From contig NZ_QFDQ01000155.1 of NCBI RefSeq assembly GCF_003270085.1, forward strand, positions 1 to 55,803: a stretch of DNA of 55,803 bases, written 5' to 3'. Shown one piece after another: positions 7,680 through 15,318 of the stretch; positions within the stretch are counted from its first letter, which is position 1, and each line of letters starts with the position of its first letter. Under the pieces are notes generated by a model. The model did no database searches. It was not told where the DNA came from and saw only the letters and a program-made list of their open reading frames with translations. Source of the stretch: Streptomyces triticisoli. Its GTDB lineage: Bacteria > Actinomycetota > Actinomycetes > Streptomycetales > Streptomycetaceae. The position numbers were made by a program, and so were the translations under genes.

Positions 7680-9281
7680 ATGGCCGGCGGGGGCGGCAGA
7701 CGGATGCGTCACGGGACGTACAACAGGACTTGTCGCAGGACCTGTCGCAGGACGTACCGGTACGACGACTCGGGCGCGAGTGCCACCGAATACCTGGGCA
7801 TGATCGTGGTCGCCGTCGCCGTGGTGCTCGGCATCTCCGCCACCGGTATCGGCCGGACCGTCCACGAGAAGATCTCCGCGGAGATCTGCAAGGTCACCGG
7901 CGGCGACTGCGGCACCGGGACCGGGACCGGGCAGGCGGGCCACCCGCCGCTGACCGACGCGGACTTCGAGCCGTCGCTGTGCCAGGTCTCGGCGGTCACC
8001 GACAAGGCGGGCTCCAAGGCGAAGATCGCCTTCTGGGAGATCGGCAAGGAGTACGGCTTCCAGGAGCAGCGCCTCAAGGCGCACACGGACGTCAACCACG
8101 ACGGCAAGGTCGACGACCAGGACGAACTGGTCCACCTCACCTTCACCGACGCGGCCTCCGTCGGCGCGAAGAAGGACTTCAAGCCCGGCGTGAAGATGGG
8201 GAAGCTCGGCACCGACAAGGTGGAGCTGGGCGCCGGGATCAAGGTCACCAACGGGGACACCTGGGTGTTCGAGAGCCCCGAGGAGGCGCGGAAGTTCCGC
8301 GACGACATCGAGAAGCTGGAGATGTACCGGATACGGCGCCAGTCGCCGGGCGGTGCGGACGCGAGCCTCGGCGACAGCATCCTCTACCTGTTCGGCACCG
8401 GCCCGCTCAAGGACGAGGAGGACACGGAGAACCGGGTGAGGAAGGCGCTGGGCGACAACCGGAAGATCACCTACGGCACGGTGGGCCTGGAGGCCTCCGC
8501 GGCGGCCGGTCTGCAGATCTCGGCGGGGGACGAGAAGAAGCTCAGCGCCGCGCTCGGCGGCAACTTCAGCTACGCCCCCGGGATCACCTGGACCGACAAC
8601 GCCTACGCCGGCACCAAGTCGTACACGTACGCCTCGTCCATCCAGTACGGCACCGACGTGAGCTACGAGGCCGGACCGCTCAGCGGCAACGCCTCGGCCT
8701 CCACCACTCGGACCGGCACCATCACCGTCACCTACGACAAGGGCACCGGCAAGCTGGTCGGCATCGACATGACCCGTACCGTCGAGCAGGGCGGGCAGCG
8801 GGACGGTGCCGGACTCGGCGGCGACAACGGCAAGTCGGGCAAGGACAAGCGGGGCGCGGGCGTGAGCGCGAACGGCACCGACAGCAGCACCGGCATCCAG
8901 GTCGTCACCAACTCCCTGAACTTCGATCCGGGCCCCGCCGGCGACCACGACCGGGCCATCGCCGAGCAGTGGCTGAACAGCGCCGACGAACAACTGGGGA
9001 CGCCGTTCCAGTACATGTTCGACGACCACGCGCCGACGCGGCGTCCGGGCGCCCACGACCCCTTCGGCCAACTGATGTTCGACAAGGGCACGTCCAGCAG
9101 GATGACGTACACCGGCCAGGTCGACGCCGCCGAGTTCGGCTTCGAGCTGAACCTCGGCCTCAGCCTCGGCCTGTCGGTCGGCACCGAGAAGAAGGCGGAG
9201 ACGCTGACGAACGCGCAGTTCCTCGGCGCGCCGAACGGCGACAGCCGGTCCTACGTCCCCTACAGCTACTGTGCGAACTGA
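7680..9281 (+). CDS. Large pilin-like secreted protein with dockerin-like calcium loop
   Basis: The 533-residue product starts at an ATG with AGGAGGGG seven bases upstream. After an Arg/Cys-rich repeat leader comes a prepilin-like segment: Gly32, then ASATEY with Glu at +5 and a hydrophobic stretch to about residue 55. The remaining 480 residues form an exported domain. Residues 137-148 (DVNHDGKVDDQD) match the EF-hand/dockerin calcium loop D-x-N-x-D-G-x-x-D. Later parts are Gly/Thr/Ser-rich with beta-like repeats. It is divergent from the tad operon. I infer a Flp-type N-terminus carrying a large surface domain, either a minor pilin or tip adhesin. Not a standard 60-80 residue Flp pilin. Confidence 0.75.
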   Translation: MAGGGGRRMRHGTYNRTCRRTCRRTYRYDDSGASATEYLGMIVVAVAVVLGISATGIGRTVHEKISAEICKVTGGDCGTGTGTGQAGHPPLTDADFEPSLCQVSAVTDKAGSKAKIAFWEIGKEYGFQEQRLKAHTDVNHDGKVDDQDELVHLTFTDAASVGAKKDFKPGVKMGKLGTDKVELGAGIKVTNGDTWVFESPEEARKFRDDIEKLEMYRIRRQSPGGADASLGDSILYLFGTGPLKDEEDTENRVRKALGDNRKITYGTVGLEASAAAGLQISAGDEKKLSAALGGNFSYAPGITWTDNAYAGTKSYTYASSIQYGTDVSYEAGPLSGNASASTTRTGTITVTYDKGTGKLVGIDMTRTVEQGGQRDGAGLGGDNGKSGKDKRGAGVSANGTDSSTGIQVVTNSLNFDPGPAGDHDRAIAEQWLNSADEQLGTPFQYMFDDHAPTRRPGAHDPFGQLMFDKGTSSRMTYTGQVDAAEFGFELNLGLSLGLSVGTEKKAETLTNAQFLGAPNGDSRSYVPYSYCAN

Positions 9282-9323
9282 TCCCGCCGATCCCGCCGAT
9301 TCCGCCGACAGAAGGGCCTGATC

Positions 9324-9887
9324 ATGAGGACACGACTGCTGACCGCGGGCCTGCTCGCCGCCGTGGTGGCCCTCGCGGGCTGCGGAAAGCGCAGTACGCA
9401 CACGGCCTCCGTCCCCGAGGGCTGGGGCACCCTGAAGACCAGGGGCGTCTCCGTGTCGTACCCCCAGGGCCCGGGAGGGTACGTGGAGCAGAGCCCGGCC
9501 GAGCGCAGCAAGTACAACGCGGCGGCGGCCGTGCGCGAGGAGTCGGGCCGGACGGTGTCGATGATCACCGTTCAGCTGGACTTCACCCAGGCGCGCTCGG
9601 TCGAGCAGGCCGCCATCGCCGCGGAGGCCGGCATCCGGATGGGCGCGAAGGTGCAGGGCGAGAAGGACGTGAAGCTGGCCGACACCGACCACGCCAAGCG
9701 CATCGACTTCACCTTCACCTCGACCGGCGAGGACGGCAACCCGCCCAAGGGCACGCCGGTCAAGGGCGTGATCCTGGCGGGCCTGGACTCCAACGGCCAG
9801 GCGTTCGCGGTGCGGATCGACGCGGCGCGGGGCGCGCTGCCGTCCACGGACCTGAAGAAGATCATCGACTCGGTGCAGGTCCAGTGA
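9324..9887 (+). CDS. Secreted lipoprotein, conserved hypothetical
   Basis: This 187-residue protein has a signal peptide ending in the lipobox LAGC (Cys20), so it should be lipid-anchored on the outside of the membrane. The mature part has GWGTLKTRGVSVSYPQG and a C-terminal DLKKIIDSVQVQ typical of small actinobacterial lipoproteins with a compact alpha-beta fold. AGAAGGG precedes the ATG. It lies 42 bases after the pilin-like gene and is probably co-transcribed with it. The gap contains a short ATCCCGCCG repeat. Function unknown. Confidence 0.8.
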   Translation: MRTRLLTAGLLAAVVALAGCGKRSTHTASVPEGWGTLKTRGVSVSYPQGPGGYVEQSPAERSKYNAAAAVREESGRTVSMITVQLDFTQARSVEQAAIAAEAGIRMGAKVQGEKDVKLADTDHAKRIDFTFTSTGEDGNPPKGTPVKGVILAGLDSNGQAFAVRIDAARGALPSTDLKKIIDSVQVQ

Positions 9888-9945
9888 TGGTGCGGGCGGG
9901 GGTGTGCGTGGGGGCGGGGGTGTGCGTGGGGGCGGGGGCGCGGTG
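9888..9945. repeat. G-rich tandem repeat before membrane protein gene
   Basis: About three copies of GGTGTGCGTGGGGGCGGG-like units. The run holds many G3-G5 tracts on the plus strand, so G-quadruplex formation is conceivable. It spans the leader of the next gene and clouds the choice of start codon. Confidence 0.7.
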
Positions 9946-10341
9946 ATGCCGCTGGTCCGGGCCTGGGCGGTGGGCGTGGTGGTGCTCGTCGTCACCGAGT
10001 ACGTCCAGATGACGGTGGTGTACGGGAACCTGGTCGGCCCGCGGGGCGTCGGCTCGTTCGGCGCGGCGCTGGCCCTGGTCCACCTGCCGAACCTGGTGTG
10101 CGTCGTGCTGGCGACCTGGGCGGCGGCGCGGGTCCACCCGGCGCCGTGGCGGGAGGTGCCGGCGCGGCACGCGGTGGCGGCGTGCGCGGTGCCGGTGGCG
10201 GCGCAACTGCTGACGGTGTCGCTGCGGTGGGAGCGTACGGGCCTGTCGTCACTGGCCCTGTGGATGTCGACGGGGGTACTGCTGGCGGGGTGCGCGCTGG
10301 GGCTGCTGCTGGACCGGTGGCGGGAGGAAGGGCGCCCGTAA
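9946..10341 (+). CDS. Small integral membrane protein, four predicted helices
   Basis: From the ATG at 9946 (or the adjacent GTG at 9943) the product has 131 residues and about four hydrophobic segments (AVGVVVLVVTEYVQ, LALVHLPNLVCVVLATWAA, HAVAACAVPVAAQLLTV, LWMSTGVLLAGCALGLLL), ending in a charged tail. It follows the lipoprotein gene and may belong to the same transcript. An upstream in-frame GTG at 9904 would add only Gly-rich residues from the repeat. No family recognised. Confidence 0.7.
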   Translation: MPLVRAWAVGVVVLVVTEYVQMTVVYGNLVGPRGVGSFGAALALVHLPNLVCVVLATWAAARVHPAPWREVPARHAVAACAVPVAAQLLTVSLRWERTGLSSLALWMSTGVLLAGCALGLLLDRWREEGRP

Positions 10342-10391
10342 CCGGCGTGCGCGGCAGGGAGGTTGGCGCCTCGAAGCCGACGGGCCCGATT

Positions 10392-10403
10392 TGGTCTGGA
10401 CCT
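10392..10403. promoter_or_regulatory. DasR-like operator (dre) copy 1
   Basis: TGGTCTGGACCT matches the near-palindromic core of DasR sites and the 12-base direct repeat known upstream of Streptomyces chitinase genes (TGGTCTAGACCA-like). It lies just upstream of TTGACA (10405-10410), about 100 bases before the chitinase start. Confidence 0.85.
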
Positions 10404-10417
10404 CTTGACAACGGAAA

Positions 10418-10429
10418 TGGTCTGGACCA
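10418..10429. promoter_or_regulatory. DasR-like operator (dre) copy 2
   Basis: TGGTCTGGACCA is a second copy, 26 bases from the first, lying just downstream of the TTGACA -35-like element and so within the promoter. Known biology: DasR represses chitin genes and is released by amino-sugar phosphates. Binding here is predicted only. Confidence 0.85.
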
Positions 10430-10497
10430 CCTTGTACGACCAAGCGGTGGCCACCGTCTGTCCTGCCTTCCTCCCCTCTCCCCCACCGGAGGCCCCA

Positions 10498-12216
10498 GTG
10501 GACCGCGTATCCGGCATGCCCAGACCCAGAAGACGACGGCTGCGCCTGTGGTCGGGAGCCGTCACCGCCGCCCTCGCCCTCGCCCTCCCCTTCGCCGGTG
10601 CCGGCCAGGCCGTGGCGGCGGACGTCAACAACGCCAGGAACGCCGGCTTCGAGTCGGGCCTGAACAACTGGACGTGCTCGGCCGGCAGCGGTACGACCGT
10701 CTCCTCCCCCGTGCACGGCGGCTCCGCCGCGCTGAAGGCCACACCGGCCGGGCAGGACAACGCCAAGTGCACCCAGACGGTGACGGTCAAACCCAACTCG
10801 ACGTACACGCTGAGCGCCTGGGTGCAGGGCGGCTACACCTACCTGGGCGCGGCCGGCACGGGCACGACGGACGTGTCGACGTGGACGCCGGACTCGGCGG
10901 GCTGGAAGCAGCTGTCGACCACCTTCACCACCGGCTCCTCGACGACCTCGGTGACGGTGTACCTGCACGGCTGGTACGGGCAGGCGGCGTACTACGCCGA
11001 CGACGTCTCGGTCTTCGGCCCCGACGGGGGCGGCGGCGGTGACCCGGCCCCGACGGTCCCGGCGGCACCGGGCGGCCTGAAGGTGACGGGCACGACGTCG
11101 TCGTCCGTCTCCCTGGCCTGGAACACGGTCTCGGGCGCGACCGGCTACAACGTCTACCGCAGCGGCACGAAGGTCACGGCGGTGACCGGCACGACGGCGA
11201 CCGTGACCGGGCTCGCGGCCTCCACCTCGTACTCCTTCCAGGTGACGGCGACGAACGCGGCGGGCGAGTCGGCGAGGTCGGCGACCGTGACCGGCACGAC
11301 GACGGGCGGCGGCGGGGGCGGCGGTACGGGCCTGCCGAAGCACGCCGTGACCGGCTACTGGCAGAACTTCAACAACGGCGCGGCCGTCCAGAAGATCTCG
11401 GACGTCCCGTCCCAGTACGACATCATCGCGGTCTCCTTCGCCGATGCCACGGGCACGCCGGGCGCGGTGACCTTCAACCTCGACTCGGCCGGTCTGAACG
11501 GCTACACCGTCGACCGGTTCAAGGCGGACATCAGGGCCAAGCAGGCCGCCGGTAAGAAGGTCATCATCTCGGTGGGCGGCGAGAAGGGCACCGTCTCGGT
11601 GAACGACTCCGCCTCCGCGACGAACTTCGCCAACTCCGTGCACTCCCTGATGCAGACGTACGGCTTCGACGGCGTCGACATCGACCTGGAGAACGGCCTG
11701 AACGCCACCTACATGACGCAGGCCCTGCGCGCCCTGTCGGCCAAGGCGGGCCCGTCGCTGATCATCACGATGGCTCCGCAGACGATCGACATGCAGTCCA
11801 CGTCGGCCGGCTACTTCCGGACCGCGCTGAACGTCAAGGACATCCTCACGGTCGTCAACACCCAGTACTACAACAGCGGTTCGATGCTGGGCTGCGACGG
11901 CAAGGTCTACAGCCAGGGCTCGGTCGACTTCCTCACCGCCCTGGCCTGCATCCAGTTGGAGGGAGGCCTCGCCCCCTCCCAGGTCGGCCTGGGCGTCCCC
12001 GCCTCCACGCGTGGCGCGGGCAGCGGCTACGTCTCACCCACGGTCGTGAACAACGCCCTGGACTGCCTGACGAAGCTCACCAACTGCGGCTCCTTCAAGC
12101 CCTCCAAGGCCTACCCGGACCTGCGCGGCGCGATGACCTGGTCCACCAACTGGGACGCGACGGCCGGCAACACCTGGTCGAACACGGTGGGTCCGCACGT
12201 GCACGCACTCCCGTAG
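10498..12216 (+). CDS. Secreted family 18 chitinase with CBM and FnIII domains
   Basis: The 572-residue enzyme hydrolyses chitin outside the cell. The GTG start is preceded by GGAGG with a 5-base spacer. Domains in order: signal peptide (about 1-41, AVAAD cleavage region), carbohydrate-binding module (about 42-170, NAGFESGLNNW), Gly linker, fibronectin type III (about 185-270), Gly linker, and a GH18 catalytic domain (about 280-572). The GH18 domain has the catalytic signature FDGVDIDLEN with Glu398 as proton donor and Asp391, Asp394 and Asp396. The domain order is typical of bacterial ChiC/D-type Streptomyces chitinases. Two DasR-like sites lie upstream and a strong terminator follows. Confidence 0.95.
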   Translation: MDRVSGMPRPRRRRLRLWSGAVTAALALALPFAGAGQAVAADVNNARNAGFESGLNNWTCSAGSGTTVSSPVHGGSAALKATPAGQDNAKCTQTVTVKPNSTYTLSAWVQGGYTYLGAAGTGTTDVSTWTPDSAGWKQLSTTFTTGSSTTSVTVYLHGWYGQAAYYADDVSVFGPDGGGGGDPAPTVPAAPGGLKVTGTTSSSVSLAWNTVSGATGYNVYRSGTKVTAVTGTTATVTGLAASTSYSFQVTATNAAGESARSATVTGTTTGGGGGGGTGLPKHAVTGYWQNFNNGAAVQKISDVPSQYDIIAVSFADATGTPGAVTFNLDSAGLNGYTVDRFKADIRAKQAAGKKVIISVGGEKGTVSVNDSASATNFANSVHSLMQTYGFDGVDIDLENGLNATYMTQALRALSAKAGPSLIITMAPQTIDMQSTSAGYFRTALNVKDILTVVNTQYYNSGSMLGCDGKVYSQGSVDFLTALACIQLEGGLAPSQVGLGVPASTRGAGSGYVSPTVVNNALDCLTKLTNCGSFKPSKAYPDLRGAMTWSTNWDATAGNTWSNTVGPHVHALP

Positions 12217-12235
12217 CACGGACCCCGAGCTGAGA

Positions 12236-12267
12236 AACGGGTGCCGCGCCACCGCGCGGCACCCGTT
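12236..12267. terminator. Intrinsic terminator hairpin, chitinase / acidic protein
   Basis: A perfect 14-bp stem (12236-12249 with 12254-12267) has a 4-base loop and ends in TT. It lies between two convergent genes and can serve both. Confidence 0.85.
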
Positions 12268-12278
12268 CCGGCGTCCGC

Positions 12279-12872
12279 TCACTCCTCCGTGGCCGGAGTT
12301 TCCTCTTCGGTCTCGCCGTCCTCGAAGTACGCGTCCAGGACCGCGTCCAGTTGCTTCTCCCATTCGGGGACGCTCGCCCTGGCCGGGGCGTCGATCTCGA
12401 TGGGGTACCAGCGGCGGTCGGGGGTGTGGACGGTGACGGTGAACCGCTTGCCGAAGCGGGAGACCGCCGTCTCGACGGCGCCGATCTCGTCCCAGCGGAA
12501 CTCGCACTCCTGGTCGTCCAGGGACAGGCCCATGCCTTTGTGATCGGCGACGACACGGGCCCGGCGGTCGGAGGCCTCGAAGACGGGGCCGTCCGTGGGG
12601 TGTTCCTCCTCCCCCTCCGTTCCGAGTCCCTCCGGTCCGGGCTCCTCGGTGGTCTCCGTGTCCTCCGGGACCGCGTCCTCCACCTCGGACGGCTCTTCGG
12701 CCTTCCGCGGCCGGGCGTCCTCCGGTTCCGCGGGCGCGGGGGCGGTGAGGCCGGGGATGTACGCCGGGTCGAATCCGGCGCCCTTCACGGGCTCGGCCTT
12801 CAGGGGCTGGCTGCTCGAACCTATGCGCTGCTCCACAGCGGGCAGTATGGTCGACGATCCTGTGCCGGACAC
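12279..12872 (-). CDS. Acidic hypothetical protein
   Basis: This 197-residue protein starts at a GTG after GGGGCTGG. The first half is Pro/Glu-rich and probably disordered. The second half (about 95-185) forms a compact domain (SDRRARVVADHKGMGLSLDDQ, then RWYPIEIDAP) resembling small PH-like beta domains of actinobacterial proteins; that likeness is only an impression. It ends in an acidic tail. It is convergent with the chitinase and shares its terminator. Function unknown. Confidence 0.7.
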   Translation of the reverse strand: MSGTGSSTILPAVEQRIGSSSQPLKAEPVKGAGFDPAYIPGLTAPAPAEPEDARPRKAEEPSEVEDAVPEDTETTEEPGPEGLGTEGEEEHPTDGPVFEASDRRARVVADHKGMGLSLDDQECEFRWDEIGAVETAVSRFGKRFTVTVHTPDRRWYPIEIDAPARASVPEWEKQLDAVLDAYFEDGETEEETPATEE

Positions 12873-12930
12873 AGCCAGCCCCGACTTCGTTATACGAAGA
12901 TGCCCGAAGACACCCGAAGACGCCTCCGAA

Positions 12931-13359
12931 TCAGCCGAGCACGGCGAGCGCGTCGATCTCGATGAGGAGGCCCGGGGGCAGGCCGACGTAGACCGTGGTG
13001 CGGGCGGCGGGGGGCTGGGTGAGGCCCTGCTCCTCGAAGTAGGCGTCGTAGAGGTCGTTCATCTCGGCGAAGTGGTCCACGTCCGTGAGGTAGACGCGGA
13101 TCATCATCACGTCGTCCCAGGTCGCGCCGCCCTCCTGAAGGATCGCCTTGACGTTGGCGAGGGTCTGGAGGGTCTGCTCGCGCAGGGTGGGGCCGGCAGG
13201 CGTGGGCGGCTTGCCCTCCTCGGCGGGCAGGAAGCCGACCTGGCCGGCGACCTGGAGGATGTTGCCCTTCCGCACCCCGTGGGAGAACTTCGCGGGCGGG
13301 GTGGTGCGGGTGCTGGGGGTGAGCGCGATCTTCTCGGTCTTCGCAGCCTTCTCGGTCAT
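12931..13359 (-). CDS. ridA: RidA/YjgF-family enamine/imine deaminase
   Basis: This 142-residue member of the RidA family hydrolyses reactive 2-aminoacrylate and related imines released by PLP-dependent dehydratases. Features include FSHGVRKGNILQVAGQVGF, the central QTLANVKAILQEGGATWDDV and the conserved MIRVYLTDVDHFAEMN. The C-terminal part carries RTTVYVGLPPGLLIEIDALAVL; the active-site Arg is in ARTTVYV. It overlaps the upstream IclR gene by ATGA, so translation is coupled. Its place in an operon facing a fold-type III PLP enzyme fits a detoxifying partner role. Confidence 0.92.
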   Translation of the reverse strand: MTEKAAKTEKIALTPSTRTTPPAKFSHGVRKGNILQVAGQVGFLPAEEGKPPTPAGPTLREQTLQTLANVKAILQEGGATWDDVMMIRVYLTDVDHFAEMNDLYDAYFEEQGLTQPPAARTTVYVGLPPGLLIEIDALAVLG

Positions 13360-14120
13360 TCGGCGGTGCCTTTCACTGGCGTTCTTCCGGAGTACTCACC
13401 GCTGATCGCGTCGGCGGTACGGCGCACCAGCGGGAGCAGGGTGAGGAGTTCGTCGGCGGTGACGACGACGTTCGGCGCGGAGACGGACATCGCGGCGACC
13501 ACCCGGCCGTCGGCGCCGCGGACCGGCGCGGCGACGCAGTTGATGGACTCCTCGTGGCCGCCGAGGTCGGTGGCCCAGCCCTGTTCGCGCACCGTCGCCA
13601 GCTCCTTGAGGAAGGCGGCGGCGTTCGGCGTCGAACGGACCGTGTACATCGGATAGTCGAGCTTCTCCGCGACCGCGCGCCGCTCGCCCTCGGGCAGGTC
13701 GGCGAGCAGCAGCTTGGCCACGGCGGCGACGGTGATGGCGACCGGCTTGCCGATGCGGGAGTACATGCGCACCGGGTAGCGGCTGTCCACCTTGTCGATG
13801 TAGAGCACCTCGCCGTCCTCGTGCACCGCGAGGTGCACGGTGTGCCCGCACGTCTCGTTGAGGCGTACGAGGTGGGGGTGGGCGATCTCGCGGACGTCGA
13901 GGCTCTCCATCGCCTCCTGGGCGAGGGCGAAGAGCCGTGCGCCGAGGCGGTAGCGCTGGTCGGACTGGCGGTAGACCAGGCCGTGCCCGTGGAGGGTGCG
14001 CAACAGCCGCAGGGCGGTGGACTTGTGCACGCCGAGCCGGTCGGCGACCCGCCCGAGGTCGGCGGGGCCCTCGGCGAGCAGCGGCAGGATGCTCAGCGCA
14101 CGGTCGACGGTCTGGCTCAT
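13356..14120 (-). CDS. IclR-family transcriptional regulator
   Basis: This 254-residue regulator begins MSQTVDRALSILPLLAEG after a strong AGGAGG. The N-terminal winged helix (about 1-65: DLGRVADRLGVHKSTALRLL) binds DNA. The C-terminal ligand-binding domain (about 80-250) contains GHTVHLAVHEDGEVLYIDKV and the late GGHEESINCVAAPV typical of IclR. It overlaps ridA downstream and the sugar kinase upstream by 4 bases each, a fully coupled three-gene operon. The likely operator is the palindrome cluster at 15272-15296. The effector is unknown. Confidence 0.92.
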   Translation of the reverse strand: MSQTVDRALSILPLLAEGPADLGRVADRLGVHKSTALRLLRTLHGHGLVYRQSDQRYRLGARLFALAQEAMESLDVREIAHPHLVRLNETCGHTVHLAVHEDGEVLYIDKVDSRYPVRMYSRIGKPVAITVAAVAKLLLADLPEGERRAVAEKLDYPMYTVRSTPNAAAFLKELATVREQGWATDLGGHEESINCVAAPVRGADGRVVAAMSVSAPNVVVTADELLTLLPLVRRTADAISGEYSGRTPVKGTAE

Positions 14121-15184
14121 GGCGTACGTACCTCCTCTGCGTCCCCGTCCGCGGTACGCGCCGTCCAGCCGGGGCCGAGTCGAAGTCTCCCCCACTCCTC
14201 CTCGTCCAGGGCGGCGAGGCGGTCGGCGAGGCCGCGGGCGGGGGGCGCGGCGAGGTCGCCGGGGACGGTGAGGGCGGCGGCGGCCATGAGGTGGCCGTGG
14301 CGGAGGCGGTCGCGGACGGGCAGCCCGCGCAGGGTGGCGGAGAGGAACCCGGCGGCGAAGGCGTCGCCGGCGCCGACAGTCGCCACGACGGCGACCCGGG
14401 GGGACGGCACGAAGGCCGCACCGTCCGGGTGGAGGGCGGTGGCCCCTCCGGCGCCCTGCTTGACGACCAGGACGGCCGGCTCGGGCAGTACGTCCCTGAT
14501 GACCTCGGGACCGCCCCGCACGCCCCACGCCTGCTCGGCCTCATCCTCCCCTGCGAAGACGAGATCGGCGCCCCGCGCCAGCTCCAGCAGCACCCGTGCG
14601 CCGTCCTTGTCGCGCCACAGCCGGGGGCGATGGTTGATGTCGAAGGAGACCAGCGGGCGGCCGGGGCGGGGCGCGAGGAGCTGTCGTACGAGGTCCAGGC
14701 ACGCCGGCGAGAGGGCGGCCGTGATGCCGGTCAGGTGCAGGATCCGTCCGGAGTGCAGCGCCGTCTCGTCGAGGTTGCCGACGGCCATCGCGGAGGCCGC
14801 CGAGCCGGCGCGGTAGTACGCCACCTCGTGCGCGTCGCCGGCCCGGTCGTCGGCGGTGCGGAAGTAGACGCCGGTCGGGCGGTCGGGGTCACGCCGTACG
14901 GAGGTCACGTCGACGCCGTACGACCCGATCGCCTCCACCAGGTGGTCGCCGAAGCCGTCCGCGCCGACCCGGCTCACCCAGCGCGCCGCGTGCCCGGCGG
15001 CGGCGAGCGTGCAGGCGACGTTGGACTCGGCGCCGCCGATGCTCCGCTCGAAGGACGGCACGTCGGCGAGGCGGCCCGGGCGGGAGGGCAGGAACGTGAC
15101 CATGGACTCGCCGAGCGCCACGACGTCCACGACGTCCACGGCGTCCATCACGTCGGTGCCGTTGCGGGGGCCGCCGGCGGTCAC
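14117..15184 (-). CDS. PfkB-family sugar kinase, 2-keto-3-deoxygluconate kinase-like
   Basis: This 355-residue kinase has VALGESMVTFLPS and SIGGAESNVACTLAAAG near the N-terminus, GVYFRTADDRAG in the lid, FDINHRPRLW centrally and the catalytic GAGDAFAAGFL signature. The pattern resembles KdgK/fructokinase-type PfkB enzymes. It is the first gene of the kinase-IclR-RidA operon. The GTG start at 15184 has GAGGAG about 11 bases upstream; the next residues come from an ACGTCC repeat (15112-15150), so an internal start is possible. Substrate is inferred, not visible. Confidence 0.85.
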   Translation of the reverse strand: MTAGGPRNGTDVMDAVDVVDVVALGESMVTFLPSRPGRLADVPSFERSIGGAESNVACTLAAAGHAARWVSRVGADGFGDHLVEAIGSYGVDVTSVRRDPDRPTGVYFRTADDRAGDAHEVAYYRAGSAASAMAVGNLDETALHSGRILHLTGITAALSPACLDLVRQLLAPRPGRPLVSFDINHRPRLWRDKDGARVLLELARGADLVFAGEDEAEQAWGVRGGPEVIRDVLPEPAVLVVKQGAGGATALHPDGAAFVPSPRVAVVATVGAGDAFAAGFLSATLRGLPVRDRLRHGHLMAAAALTVPGDLAAPPARGLADRLAALDEEEWGRLRLGPGWTARTADGDAEEVRTP

Positions 15185-15271
15185 GATGCTCGTAACTCCT
15201 CGGTCACTCGGGGCGCGGGTTCTGCGTTGACCTCGTCCGGCCGGGATGCTAGACAGCGCTGAGCGATCCGC

Positions 15272-15296
15272 GCAATGAGCATTGCAAATAGTGCAA
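15272..15296. promoter_or_regulatory. Overlapping palindromes, likely IclR operator
   Basis: GCAAT-GAGC-ATTGC (15272-15285) overlaps TTGCA-AATAG-TGCAA (15282-15296). The three half-sites are regularly spaced in the AT-richest part of the 134-base divergent region between the kinase and dehydratase genes. Binding by the neighbouring IclR protein is inferred. Confidence 0.65.
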
Positions 15297-15318
15297 CATA
15301 CCTGATCAGGGAGGTTCC

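Noticed and set aside
9282..9320. ATCCCGCCG triplicate as a regulatory array
   Set aside because: Short and in the gap between coupled genes; probably simple slippage.
7494..10808. 1104-codon minus-strand open frame
   Set aside because: Antisense to three genes with signal peptides and ribosome binding sites; composition is low-information Arg/Gly/Leu.
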